From CBDAMZ01 sp965197375 (lineage in GTDB: Bacteria; Acidobacteriota; Vicinamibacteria; Vicinamibacterales; UBA8438): a stretch of 64,000 nt of DNA. Positions 25,895 through 34,572 of the stretch are shown in pieces. The stretch is taken from NCBI GenBank assembly GCA_965197375.1, contig CBDAMZ010000009.1, forward strand, positions 372,001-436,000. The letters are read 5' to 3'. The position numbers and the translations under genes were made by a program. The first letter of the stretch is position 1; every line of letters begins with the position of its first letter. The notes beneath the pieces are model-generated. The model was not told the DNA's origin. It worked only from the letters and a program-made list of their open reading frames with translations, and did not search any database.

Positions 25895-26060
25895 CTAGTG
25901 TTCCGTCACAGTAATCCGTGGCATAAGTCCCAGAGCACGGTGCCTGGCTAATAAGGCGCGACGGGGGAGCAAATTTAGCATTTGTGACTGAGGAGCAACA
26001 CCACCGGGCGGGGTGCCACGCCCGGGAATTATGTTACGAATTACTGTAACGGGACGCTAG
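25895..26060. mobile_element. MITE-like element, copy 1 (166 bp, inverted ends)
   Basis: The left end (25895-25931) and the reverse complement of the right end (26024-26060) match at 30 of 37 positions by my count. Both begin with CTAG and share ACAGTAAT. The ends bound about 90 bases of unrelated middle with no reading frame. A second, related copy lies at 32594-32756. The right-hand CTAG supplies the TAG stop codon of polA (26057-26059), and the left end lies 11 bases from the TTG start of pcnB. Features fit a non-autonomous transposon relic (MITE) or an extragenic palindrome. A host duplication cannot be told apart from the CTAG ends. No transposase is in the window. Confidence 0.72.
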
Positions 26061-28735
26061 CTTTTCGCCTCCTTCCAATTCTTGCCGATCCCGACGTCGA
26101 TGGTCAGCGGTACGGCAAGTGAAACCGCGCCTTCCATCTGTTCCTTGATGAGGCTCGCCACCTGGTCGGCCCGCGACTCGGGCACCTCGAAGAGGAGTTC
26201 GTCATGGACGGTCAAGATCATAGCGGCGTCGGGTGGCAGTGCTCGATGGACGTCGATCATTGCCCGTTTCAGGATGTCGGCCGCGGTCCCCTGGATCGGG
26301 AAATTCACCGTTCCGCGCTCGGCCGCGGCGCGAATCTTCCCGTTGCGACTCGTGAGCTCAGGAACGCGGCGCTTGCGTCCGAAGATCGTTGCGACGACGC
26401 CGGCCTCCCTGGTGCGACCGATGGTCTCGTCAATAAAGTGGCGAACAGCCGGATACTCTGCGAAGTACGCATCGATGAACGCTTGAGCCCCCTGTTGCGT
26501 CACCCCAATGTCTTTCGCGAGTGTAAAGGCCGTTTTGCCGTAAAGTAGGGCGTAGTTGACGATTTTTGCCCGGCGTCGCTGCTCGTGCGTGTCCAGACTG
26601 CTGGTCGACCCGAAGATCTTGCGCGCTGTCTGGTCGTGGATGTCTTCGCCACGCTCGAAGGCCCGGATGAGGCTCTCGTCGCGAGACAGGTGTGCTAGGA
26701 CACGCAGCTCGATTTGCGAGTAGTCCGCCGAGATTAAGACCGCGCCTGGTGCGGCGACGAACGCGCTGCGGATGTCCCGTCCGATCTCGGTCCGGATCGG
26801 GATATTTTGTAGGTTCGGATCGCTGCTACTGAGGCGCCCGGTCACGGCCACGGCCTGGTTGAACGATGTGTGCACGCGTCCGGTGTCCGGGTTGACGAGC
26901 TGTGGGAGTGCGTCGATGTAGGTGCCTTTCAGCTTCTGTAGGCTACGCCACTTGAGCACCTTGCGGGGCAGCTCATGGACTAGCGCAAGCTCCTCGAGCA
27001 CGTCTGCCGAGGTCGACGCAGCACGGGTTTTGCCGGTCCGCTTCAGTGCTGGCAAATGCAGTTTGTCGAACAGCACCTCGGAGAGCTGTATTGGCGAATT
27101 GATGTTGAACTCCTGACCCGCGAGCGCGTGAATGTCCCCTTGCCGGGCGGCAAGCGCGCCCTCGATCCGGGTCGATTGCGCTGCCAGCGCCTCGACGTCG
27201 ACACGCACGCCGGCGCGCTCGATGTCAACGAGCACTGGGACGAGCGGGAGTTCGAGGTCGCGATACAGCGAGTCGAGCCCCTCGGCCGCCAGACGGGATG
27301 CCAGGCGGTCTCCCAATTGCAACGCGAGGTCGCTCCGTTCGCCGGCGAAGTCGGCCACCGCCTCGGCCGGGACGTCGGCGAAGTTCACTGCCTTCGCGCC
27401 GCGCCCGATGATGTCCTCTTTGGGGATCGCCTTGTAGCCAACCTGCTCGAGCGCGAGGTCTTCGAGGCGATATGTTGGTCGGGTCGAATCCAGCAAATAG
27501 CTGGCTAAAAGCGTGTCGAGGTCGAGACCATCGAGCTGCAAGCCTTGCCGGCCAAGCACGAGCGACGCGAGCTTGAGATCGTGTCCGACCTTGTGCACGC
27601 GTCGATCGGCCAGCACGCGGTGTAGGAGGGGTAAGGCCGTTGCCCGGTCCAGATCGGTACCCGCGTCGAGCGCGCGGTGTCCAAGCGGCACGTAGCGCGC
27701 GTGACGCGGTCCGATCGACACGGTGAGGCCAACGATGTTGCCCCGCATCGCTCGCGGCTCGTCGGTCAACACCCCGATCCCTGCGCGACCCGCCGCGGGC
27801 AGCGTGTTGATCAAATCTTCCAGCTCAGCTGTCGAGCGGATGATCGCGTAGTCCTTCTCGATGTTAACGGCCGTCGGCGCGTACTCGGCAAGCAGCGTTC
27901 GGAAGCCGAGCGCGGAGAACAACGTAAAGCAGCGCTCTGGCGTTGGCCCGTGGTAATGCAGTGCCTTTGGCTCGAACCGGACTGGGACGTCCGTGTGGAT
28001 CCGGACCAGGTCACGACTGAGCCGCGCCATATCCGCATGCGTTTCGAGCGCGGTTCGGTACCGCTTCTGAGGGACCTCGCTGATGTGGGCTAGCAGCTCG
28101 TCGAGCGAGCCGTGAGTCGCGATCAGTTCGTGCGCACCCTTCTCGCCTATGCCCGACACCCCTTTGACGTTATCGATCGCATCGCCCATCAATGCGAGCA
28201 CGTCGACAACCTGAGACGGTTCGACCCCGAACTTGTCTTTGACGCCGCCGGCGTCGTACCACGTGCCTGGTTCGCGCGGATTGAAGACGCGGATTCCGTC
28301 GCGCACGAGCTGAAAGAAGTCCTTGTCACTAGTGACGATCGCTACCTCGAGCCCTTCAGCCGCGGCGCGATCCGCGAGGGTCCCGATCACGTCGTCTGCC
28401 TCGTAATTCTCCTGCGTTAGTACCGGTACCCCGAGCGCCTCGCATGCCTCGTAGATCCAGGGGACCTGCTCGGCGAGGTCAGGTGGCATCGGTGCGCGAT
28501 TTGCCTTGTAATCGGCGGCGAGCTCAGAGCGAAACGTTGGTCCCGCGACGTCAAACGCGGCGGCGATCAGTTCTGGCTGATGGTCATCGATCAGCTTGCG
28601 CAGCATCGTCACGAAACCATACACGGCGTTTGTCGACTTACCGTCCGGCCCTGTTAGCCCGTGGATGGCGTGATACGCACGATACATTTGCGAGCTGCCG
28701 TCAATCAGAAACACGCGGGCTTTCGTCGCTGGCAT
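26057..28735 (-). CDS. polA: DNA polymerase I, proofreading-deficient
   Basis: 892 aa from ATG 28735; in-frame sequence upstream is not conserved-looking. Residues 1-290 are the 5'-3' flap nuclease (VFLIDGSSQMYRAYHA; NYEADDVIGTLA; VTSDKDFFQLV). The middle keeps the 3'-5' exonuclease fold but not its catalytic acids: the DxE of motif I aligns with G and L (AGIGVLTDEP), motif II Asp is Ala (GHDLKLASLV), and motif III YxxxD is FAGER. The polymerase domain is intact: motif A DYSQIELRVLAHL, motif B RRRAKIVNYALLYG, motif C VHDELLFEVP. Tyr728 replaces the Phe762 of the E. coli enzyme. It acts in Okazaki-fragment maturation and repair. Its TAG stop lies in the adjoining element. Confidence 0.96.
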   Translation of the reverse strand: MPATKARVFLIDGSSQMYRAYHAIHGLTGPDGKSTNAVYGFVTMLRKLIDDHQPELIAAAFDVAGPTFRSELAADYKANRAPMPPDLAEQVPWIYEACEALGVPVLTQENYEADDVIGTLADRAAAEGLEVAIVTSDKDFFQLVRDGIRVFNPREPGTWYDAGGVKDKFGVEPSQVVDVLALMGDAIDNVKGVSGIGEKGAHELIATHGSLDELLAHISEVPQKRYRTALETHADMARLSRDLVRIHTDVPVRFEPKALHYHGPTPERCFTLFSALGFRTLLAEYAPTAVNIEKDYAIIRSTAELEDLINTLPAAGRAGIGVLTDEPRAMRGNIVGLTVSIGPRHARYVPLGHRALDAGTDLDRATALPLLHRVLADRRVHKVGHDLKLASLVLGRQGLQLDGLDLDTLLASYLLDSTRPTYRLEDLALEQVGYKAIPKEDIIGRGAKAVNFADVPAEAVADFAGERSDLALQLGDRLASRLAAEGLDSLYRDLELPLVPVLVDIERAGVRVDVEALAAQSTRIEGALAARQGDIHALAGQEFNINSPIQLSEVLFDKLHLPALKRTGKTRAASTSADVLEELALVHELPRKVLKWRSLQKLKGTYIDALPQLVNPDTGRVHTSFNQAVAVTGRLSSSDPNLQNIPIRTEIGRDIRSAFVAAPGAVLISADYSQIELRVLAHLSRDESLIRAFERGEDIHDQTARKIFGSTSSLDTHEQRRRAKIVNYALLYGKTAFTLAKDIGVTQQGAQAFIDAYFAEYPAVRHFIDETIGRTREAGVVATIFGRKRRVPELTSRNGKIRAAAERGTVNFPIQGTAADILKRAMIDVHRALPPDAAMILTVHDELLFEVPESRADQVASLIKEQMEGAVSLAVPLTIDVGIGKNWKEAKS

Positions 28736-28854
28736 GGTGGGCGAGTGGAGTGTATCAAGCGTTGGTCTGACAAGCACACCCACTGTGCGGGCCGGCAGGC
28801 CACGAATGCGGGAGGTCTCGTTCAGCGGGAGAGGTCGCTAAGTGGGCAACGATC

Positions 28855-28883
28855 CCCGCCCCGACTCATCGGGTCTGGGCGGG
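28855..28883. other. GC-rich hairpin between polA and the BON gene
   Basis: CCCGCCC (28855-28861) pairs with GGGCGGG (28877-28883), about 35 bases beyond the BON gene's stop on the minus strand. Only short T tracts follow, and those on the plus strand, so it is at best a weak terminator or a transcript 3'-end stabiliser. Confidence 0.4.
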
Positions 28884-28917
28884 TTTATACGACACACGTG
28901 CGGAGAGAGGGAACGAA

Positions 28918-29499
28918 TTACCCGAGCTGCTCGAGCTCAGCCGTAATTTCACTTGGTAAGCGCAACTCGTTCGTCACCGACAAGGCGTCGAACTGCGTTG
29001 CCAGCACTCGGGCTAGGTGCCGGTCCGTCTCGCTGTCGACTACACCGGTCAACGTGACGTGGCCACGCTCAACAACGATATGGATCGACGGGTTCGATCG
29101 CGCGGCGTAGTGCCAGAACGTAGAGTTGCCGTAGATGGCGTGCGCCACTCGATATCGAAGCTCGTTGTCAAGCAGCGAGACCGGCAACACCTTGATCTCG
29201 TTCTTCAGCCTGGCAATGCCATCAAGCGTTGCCACACGCTTCGCGATGCTCTTCTTCTTGTGCGGGCCGGTGACGCTCCCGGTCAGCGTGACGACACCGT
29301 CGTCGGCGATCGAGATGTTGACGTCGTCGAACACTGTGAAAAACTCGTAGCGGAGCACCTGCTCCTGGATTCCCTTGAAGAGGTCGTGCTTCGTTATCTC
29401 CGCCGCCGCTGCAGTCGACGTTGCCAGTGCAAGAGCCACCACGATCGCGGCGGTCATCCATCCTAGGTACCCACGGATCTTCGCAAGTTGGGCCGACAT
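28918..29499 (-). CDS. periplasmic double-BON-domain protein
   Basis: 193 aa. A signal peptide (about 1-33, GWMTAAIVVALALATSTAAAA) precedes two BON domains: about 40-105 (VNISIADDGVVTLTGSVTG then LKNEIKVLPVS) and about 112-180 (IHIVVERGHVTLTGVVDSET then VTNELRLPS). BON domains bind phospholipid surfaces in OsmY-type proteins, so an envelope-stability role is likely. The ATG at 29499 has AAGGAG 7 bases upstream. It is a single gene: the next minus-strand gene downstream, polA, starts about 180 bases away. Confidence 0.92.
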   Translation of the reverse strand: MSAQLAKIRGYLGWMTAAIVVALALATSTAAAAEITKHDLFKGIQEQVLRYEFFTVFDDVNISIADDGVVTLTGSVTGPHKKKSIAKRVATLDGIARLKNEIKVLPVSLLDNELRYRVAHAIYGNSTFWHYAARSNPSIHIVVERGHVTLTGVVDSETDRHLARVLATQFDALSVTNELRLPSEITAELEQLG

Positions 29500-29664
29500 T
29501 GTGCATCTCCTTTCCCGGGAGTTTGTACGCGGGCCCGACCGGCGCCCGTTTTACCTTTTCCAGGGTTAAAGCAAGGTTCGTGCCAGCCTTCGCAAAGCAA
29601 GCAAACTGAATAAAATTTAGTGCAGTGGTGCACGCCCAAGCGTGCAGGTTGTCATCCCAAGGGG

Positions 29665-30408
29665 TCAGACGACCAGTACCGTGGCGATGCCAGCTGCGAT
29701 GAGCAGCACCTGCCGGGTTGCTCCCACTTCGGTCGTCCCTCGGTGCAAGCCAGGGATTAGGTCGGCCATCGCGACGTAAAGGAAGTTGCCGGCGGCGAAG
29801 GCGAGGAGATACGGTACCGCGCCCGGCACCCAGCCGGCCGTACTGTAAATGACGATGGCGCCCAGGCCACCGGTCGTGGCCACCAGCGTGTTCATCATCA
29901 GCGCACGCCGCCGCGAATAGCCGGCGCCGAGAAGGATGGCGAAGTCGCCCACCTCCTGAGGGACCTGATGCGCGGCAACGGCGATGGCCGTGGTCACGCC
30001 GAGTGGGATTGAAGACAGCACGGCCGCGCCGATGATCGCCCCGTCTGCGAAGTTGTGGACGGCACCGCCCACGAGAATGAGTGCAGCGCTGCTGTCTCGG
30101 TTGGCGTCGTGGACGTCGCAGTCGTCCACGTGGCAGTGTCGCCAGATAACCAACTTCTCTAGCATGAAGAAGCCGAGGATCCCGGCGAGCAGCGTGCCGA
30201 GCACGGGCGGCGCGTCGAGTTGCGCCAGCGCTTCCGGCAAGATGGCCAGCAGCGCGACTCCCAGGAGCGTCCCGACCGCGTAGCTGATCAGGCCGGGCAC
30301 CAGGTTGGACCGGGTTTGGCCGCGGAGCAGCAAGAGAAGCGAGGCGGCCGCTAGTCCACCGAGGCTTCCCACGACACTGAGACCCACGGCGGCCGCTAGT
30401 AGAGTCAC
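29665..30408 (-). CDS. ZIP family metal transporter
   Basis: 247 aa, about eight membrane segments. Helix 4 has HNFADGAIIGAA and helix 5 HQVPQEVGDFAILL, the paired metal-binding helices of ZIP proteins such as ZupT. The loop between helices 3 and 4 is His/Asp-rich (WRHCHVDDCDVHD), as usual for this family. It would import or export Zn2+ or Fe2+ at the inner membrane. The start is GTG at 30408, the only candidate before the first helix (MTLLAAAVGLSVVG). It is isolated: about 240 bases separate it from the methyltransferase gene upstream. Confidence 0.93.
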   Translation of the reverse strand: MTLLAAAVGLSVVGSLGGLAAASLLLLLRGQTRSNLVPGLISYAVGTLLGVALLAILPEALAQLDAPPVLGTLLAGILGFFMLEKLVIWRHCHVDDCDVHDANRDSSAALILVGGAVHNFADGAIIGAAVLSSIPLGVTTAIAVAAHQVPQEVGDFAILLGAGYSRRRALMMNTLVATTGGLGAIVIYSTAGWVPGAVPYLLAFAAGNFLYVAMADLIPGLHRGTTEVGATRQVLLIAAGIATVLVV

Positions 30409-30642
30409 GCGGCGATGTTAGCAGAATGGACGTGGGCTATGTGGCCACGTTCGTGATTGCCGTGGCATCCGGGGTTCGCGATGTAGCCCCGTCCGCGCTC
30501 GTATGAGCATGAGATAGCCCCAGTTCCAGGCCTTGGCGCCTGGTGTTGCTGGTTCGGCGTGCGAACCGGTGTAGAGATTGCACTTCAGCTGAGGCGGGGC
30601 GTTCTTTTTAGAGGTCAGGAGCTGGTGGTACCCGGCTTCTGA

Positions 30643-31200
30643 TCATTTTGTTCCCTCGATGAAGCTCTTCCCGTCCCGTTCGGCAAGGCGCCGCACCGCG
30701 CGAAATCCCTCAGCCTTGAGCGCGGCCTGCGCGCCGCCATTGGCCAAATACTGCGGGTCAAGCGCGCGCTTCGAGAACAATCCCCCCAGGCCACCGCGCA
30801 TCGCCTGTTCGATGAGCAAGCAGCGCCCACCGACCCGGAGGACGCGTAATGTCTGCTGTAGGCAGGTGACTCGGTTATTCATGTCCATATGGCCGATGAC
30901 GTCCTGAACGACGACCAGATCGAACGCTTCCTGAGCGTATGGCAGTGCATTCAGTGGAGCGATCTCGACCTCCACGAGAACGCCGGCAGCGGCCGCCGCG
31001 CGCCTGAAGCGTCCTGCCTGGGTCTCGTTTTTCACCACCGCGCATGCTTCACCGCTGATACCGACGGTGCCAGACAGCGCGGCGATGAGCTCCCCGTCGA
31101 CACCATCAAGCTGGAGCACCCTTAAACCCAGCTTGAGGCCAGCCATTGAGACCTCGAGAGCGCGTGGATTGCCGATTTGCTTGAGCCTGAAGATGGGCAT
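30643..31200 (-). CDS. class I SAM-dependent methyltransferase
   Basis: About 185 aa from ATG 31200. The Rossmann core is partial: LRVLQLDGVDGELIAALSG replaces the classic E/DxGxGxG loop with DGVDGE, followed by a second strand (ACAVVKNE), VEVEIAPLNALPYAQEAFDL with motif II Asp, and VVQDVIGHM, then a helix and LRVGGRCLLIEQAM. It looks like a family-11-type methyltransferase with a degenerate cofactor loop, so activity is uncertain. It is transcribed divergently from the inositol-phosphate synthase gene, with 56 bases between the starts, and may be co-regulated. The substrate is unknown. Confidence 0.7.
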   Translation of the reverse strand: MPIFRLKQIGNPRALEVSMAGLKLGLRVLQLDGVDGELIAALSGTVGISGEACAVVKNETQAGRFRRAAAAAGVLVEVEIAPLNALPYAQEAFDLVVVQDVIGHMDMNNRVTCLQQTLRVLRVGGRCLLIEQAMRGGLGGLFSKRALDPQYLANGGAQAALKAEGFRAVRRLAERDGKSFIEGTK

Positions 31201-31256
31201 GCGTCGGCTCGTGATGTGCCGAGGCAGCAGACAACACCATGATATAGTTCCCCGCT

Positions 31257-32570
31257 GTGAAAAGCCCAAAGGAAATCGCTCCGGCCCACGGTCGTTTAGG
31301 GGTGCTGCTGGTGGGGTTGGGCGCGGTCAGTACGACCTTCATCGCTGGCGTCCACGCGATTCGAAAGGGGTTAGCTGCCCCGAACGGTTCGCTGACGCAG
31401 ATGGGCACGATCCGGCTCGGCAAGCGGACCGAGGGGCGGTCGCCCCTGATTAAAGAATTCGTGCCGCTTTCCTCGCTCGACTCGCTCGTGTTTGGCGGCT
31501 GGGACATCTTCAATGACAACTGTTACGAGGCGGCACGAACGGCTGGCGTGCTCGATCAGTCGTTGCTTGACCAGGTGCGACCGGAGCTCGAGTCGATCCG
31601 ACCCTGGCCGGCGGTATTCGACCAGCGTTACGTCAAGCGTCTGTGCGGTCCAAACGTCAAGACAGGTGCGAACAAGCGCGAGCTGGCCGAACAGGTCGTC
31701 ACCGACATCCGGCACTTCAAGGAGACGAACCAGCTCGACCGGCTCGTCATGATCTGGTGCGGGAGCACCGAGGTCTTTATGCGGGAAGGTGCAGTGCACC
31801 AATCACTCGCCGCGTTCGAACGGGGACTTGAAGCATCGGACGACGACATCCCTTCGAGTATGGTCTACGCCTATGCGGCCGCTAAGGAGGGGGTTCCCTA
31901 CGCTAATGCCGCACCGAACCTCAGCGCGGACGTGCAAGCACTCGAGGCGCTCGCGCTCGACACCGGCACGCCCCTGGCTGGCAAGGACTTGAAGACCGGC
32001 CAGACGCTCATTAAGACGATCGTCGCACCCGGTCTTAAGGCACGTCTGCTCGGCATCGCCGGCTGGTACTCGACGAACATCCTGGGCAATCGCGATGGTG
32101 AGGTTCTCGATGATCCCGATTCATTCAAAACAAAGGAGGAGAGCAAAAAGTCAGTGCTCGACTATATCCTCCAGCCTGATCTATATCCCACGTTGTACAA
32201 AGGGCTCCACCACGTAGTGCGGATCAACTATTACCCGCCGCGGGGAGACAACAAGGAGGGGTGGGACAATATCGATCTCGTTGGGTGGCTTGACTACCCG
32301 ATGCAGCTCAAGATCAACTTCCTGTGTCGCGATAGCATTCTCGCCGCGCCGATCGTCCTCGATCTCGTCCTGCTGCTCGATCTGGCGAAGCGCGCCGGCA
32401 TGAAAGGGATTCAGGAGTGGTTGTCGTTCTACTTCAAGAGCCCCATCCATGCTCGTGGCCTCTACCCGGAACACGATCTGTTCATCCAGCATTCGAAGCT
32501 CAAGAACACGCTACGCTATCTCCGCGGTGAAGAGCTCATCACGCATTTGGGGTTGGAGTACTATGATTAG
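31257..32570 (+). CDS. ino1: myo-inositol-1-phosphate synthase
   Basis: 437 aa, the NAD-dependent isomerase that turns glucose 6-phosphate into inositol 3-phosphate. The dinucleotide motif is LLVGLGAVSTTFIAGV near the N-terminus. Other conserved blocks are FGGWDIFNDNCYEAA, NGSLTQMG, GKDLKTGQTLIKT, GWYSTNILGNRDG, and INYYPPRGDNKEGWDNIDLVGW with the active-site lysines and substrate contacts. It would feed inositol lipids or compatible solutes. The enzyme is widespread in eukaryotes, archaea and actinomycetes, but sporadic in other bacteria. The start is GTG at 31257; no closer ATG fits. No inositol monophosphatase or PI synthase is in the window. Confidence 0.96.
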   Translation: MKSPKEIAPAHGRLGVLLVGLGAVSTTFIAGVHAIRKGLAAPNGSLTQMGTIRLGKRTEGRSPLIKEFVPLSSLDSLVFGGWDIFNDNCYEAARTAGVLDQSLLDQVRPELESIRPWPAVFDQRYVKRLCGPNVKTGANKRELAEQVVTDIRHFKETNQLDRLVMIWCGSTEVFMREGAVHQSLAAFERGLEASDDDIPSSMVYAYAAAKEGVPYANAAPNLSADVQALEALALDTGTPLAGKDLKTGQTLIKTIVAPGLKARLLGIAGWYSTNILGNRDGEVLDDPDSFKTKEESKKSVLDYILQPDLYPTLYKGLHHVVRINYYPPRGDNKEGWDNIDLVGWLDYPMQLKINFLCRDSILAAPIVLDLVLLLDLAKRAGMKGIQEWLSFYFKSPIHARGLYPEHDLFIQHSKLKNTLRYLRGEELITHLGLEYYD

Positions 32571-32593
32571 CCTCGCACGGCGAATAGTCGAGC

Positions 32594-32756
32594 CTAGGCG
32601 ATCACTTAGTTAGTGACAATATTCCCGGGCTGGTCATGTCACAAAGAGCGACGCTGGGCCCGAGGCCAGCCGTTTCCTCGCCGCGCCTTGCGCGGGCCTG
32701 GCGCGTCTTGAGACCAGCGGCCTGAACTTACGCCACGAATCACCGTGACGGGCTAG
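32594..32756. mobile_element. MITE-like element, copy 2 (163 bp, inverted ends)
   Basis: Bounded by CTAG at 32594-32597 and 32753-32756. Read on the minus strand, its first bases match the left end of copy 1 (25895) at 23 of 28 positions after a 3-base gap, and its last part shares CCCGGGAAT and the terminal TAG with the right end of copy 1. So it lies in the opposite orientation to copy 1. Middles differ apart from a shared TTTGTGAC. It sits between the convergent ino1 and mutase genes, so the insertion disrupts neither. Confidence 0.68.
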
Positions 32757-32855
32757 TTCCCGACACGCGCATCGGATCATCCACCTTCGTGACGGGCAAG
32801 TGGAGAAGGGCGTTCGAAAAGCCGACGCCCAACGAAGGACGCCGGTTGCCAGGAG

Positions 32856-34421
32856 CTAGGTGTTTTTTCGATACTCCCCGAATACCTTCCGCATCTTGTC
32901 TGAGATTTCCCCAACGGTCGCCTGAGCTTCGACGGCAGCGATGATCGGCGGCATCAAATTTGATCCGTCCCGCGCTGCCTGCTCAACGCGTTGAAGCGCC
33001 GAGTGCCAGGCCGTCTGGTCACGTGACGTGCGAAGCGTGCGGACCTGCACGGACTGTGCTGCCTCGATCTCCGGATCGATCCGAAGCGTTTTGATCGAGA
33101 CCGGATCGGGGTCGGTATCGACCTCGTCGGTGGTGAAGCGATTGACTCCAACGACGATTGCATCGGCTCGGTCGATCGCCTGCTGTGCCCGATAGGCTGA
33201 TTCCTGGATCTCTTTCTGGATGAAGCCGCTTTCGATCGCCGCGAGTCCCCCACCTTGTTGATCGATACATTCAATCAGCGCGACGGCCTCGTCCTCGAGC
33301 CGGTTCGTTAATCGCTCGATTGCCCAGGCGCCCCCGACCGGATCGACAGTGTTGGCGACTCCCGTCTCGGATGCGATGATCTGCTGCGTACGTAAGGCGA
33401 TCTGCGCCGCTTCCTCTGTCGGCAGCCCAAGCGCCTCATCTCGGCCGTTGCAGTGCAGTGACTGGGTGCCGCCCAGAACCGCGGCCATGGCCTGCACGGC
33501 CACACGAACAATGTTGTTATCCGGCTGCTGCGCGGTGAGTGTACTTCCCGCTGTCTGGGTGTGAAAGCGTAGCTGTTGGGCACGCAGCTCTGTGGCGCCG
33601 AAACGGTCTCGCATGAGACGGGCCCAGAGGCGTCTCGCTGCTCGATATTTTGCGATTTCCTCAAGAAAATCATTGTGAGCATTGAAGAAAAACGAGAGTC
33701 GCCGGCCGAATGAGTTCACGTCGAGTCCCGCGTTCACGGCGGCTTCGACATACGCAATGGCGTGCACGAAGGTGAAGGCGATCTCTTGTGCGGCGGTCGC
33801 ACCCGCCTCACGGATGTGGTAGCCGCTTATCGAAATTGGATGCCAGCCCGGCAGCTCGCGGTCGCAGTACGCTACGACGTCGGTCACGACACGTAATGAG
33901 GCGCGCGGCGGGTAAATGTACGTGCCTCGAGCGACGTACTCCTTAAGAACGTCGTTTTGCACGGTACCGGCCAGCGATCGCAACTTCATTCCCCGCCGGC
34001 GGGCTTCCGCGACATAGAGCGCTAGCAAGATGATCGCGGTTGCATTGATCGTCATCGAGGTGGACACACGGTCGAGCGGGATCCCATCAAAGAGCCGCGT
34101 CATATCCTCGATCGAATCGATTGCTACGCCGACACGACCTACTTCACCGGCGGCCAACGGGTGGTCGGAGTCGTATCCCATCTGCGTCGGCAAATCGAAG
34201 GCCACGCTGAGGCCGCTGACACCTTGATCGAGCAGGTAACGATAGCGCCGATTTGATTCGGCGGCGGTCCCAAAACCGGCGTATTGGCGCATGGTCCAGA
34301 GCCGACCCCGGTACATCGTGGGGTGGATGCCTCGCGTGTAGGGAAATGTACCTGGGGTGCCGAGGCCTTCGTCGGCCGTCCAGTCGGCCAGGTCATTTGG
34401 CGTGAAGACGCGCGATGACAT
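32856..34421 (-). CDS. methylmalonyl-CoA mutase family, catalytic (large) subunit
   Basis: 521 aa, the TIM-barrel catalytic chain only; the C-terminal B12-binding domain is absent, so a separate small subunit is needed. The N-terminus has the substrate loop (RGIHPTMYRGRLWTMRQYAG), with the Tyr of methylmalonyl-CoA mutase, and TYIYPPRASLRVV, which keeps the Arg that binds the carboxylate. Both favour methylmalonyl- over isobutyryl-CoA. VSTSMTINATA and GGTQSLHCNGRDEALGLP are further family blocks. It would interconvert methylmalonyl- and succinyl-CoA with adenosylcobalamin. Neither the small subunit nor the MeaB chaperone is adjacent. ATG at 34421; 521 aa is typical for archaeal-type large subunits. 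Confidence 0.93.
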   Translation of the reverse strand: MSSRVFTPNDLADWTADEGLGTPGTFPYTRGIHPTMYRGRLWTMRQYAGFGTAAESNRRYRYLLDQGVSGLSVAFDLPTQMGYDSDHPLAAGEVGRVGVAIDSIEDMTRLFDGIPLDRVSTSMTINATAIILLALYVAEARRRGMKLRSLAGTVQNDVLKEYVARGTYIYPPRASLRVVTDVVAYCDRELPGWHPISISGYHIREAGATAAQEIAFTFVHAIAYVEAAVNAGLDVNSFGRRLSFFFNAHNDFLEEIAKYRAARRLWARLMRDRFGATELRAQQLRFHTQTAGSTLTAQQPDNNIVRVAVQAMAAVLGGTQSLHCNGRDEALGLPTEEAAQIALRTQQIIASETGVANTVDPVGGAWAIERLTNRLEDEAVALIECIDQQGGGLAAIESGFIQKEIQESAYRAQQAIDRADAIVVGVNRFTTDEVDTDPDPVSIKTLRIDPEIEAAQSVQVRTLRTSRDQTAWHSALQRVEQAARDGSNLMPPIIAAVEAQATVGEISDKMRKVFGEYRKNT

Positions 34422-34543
34422 GTGCGTGCGAATTGTACAGGAGAACGTGGCCCAGGCAGACGTATTAAGGTTAAATGACCAAATTAAAGCACATTATGTT
34501 GCGGTTCTTTACGAGGATACCTCGATATGAGGTGGTGTTTGTC

Positions 34544-34572
34544 TTGACACGCCTGAGCGCCATGTCTACAAT
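34544..34572 (+). promoter_or_regulatory. near-consensus sigma70 promoter
   Basis: TTGACA (34544-34549), a 17-base spacer, and TACAAT (34567-34572). It is about 100 bases upstream of the small gene at 34675. This is one of the best promoter matches in the window. Confidence 0.85.

Noticed and set aside
30552..30568. Small hairpin GGTTCG/CGAACC with a T-run about 40 bases later, as a terminator
   Set aside because: The T-run is not adjacent to the stem and no plus-strand gene ends here.
32781..32800. GTGACGGG next to element copy 2 as a third repeat end
   Set aside because: Only the CCCGTCAC core and a CT-G start match; no inverted partner was found.
32808..32830. GGGCGT/ACGCCC hairpin after the mutase gene as a terminator
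   Set aside because: Six-bp stem, large loop, no T-run on the minus strand.
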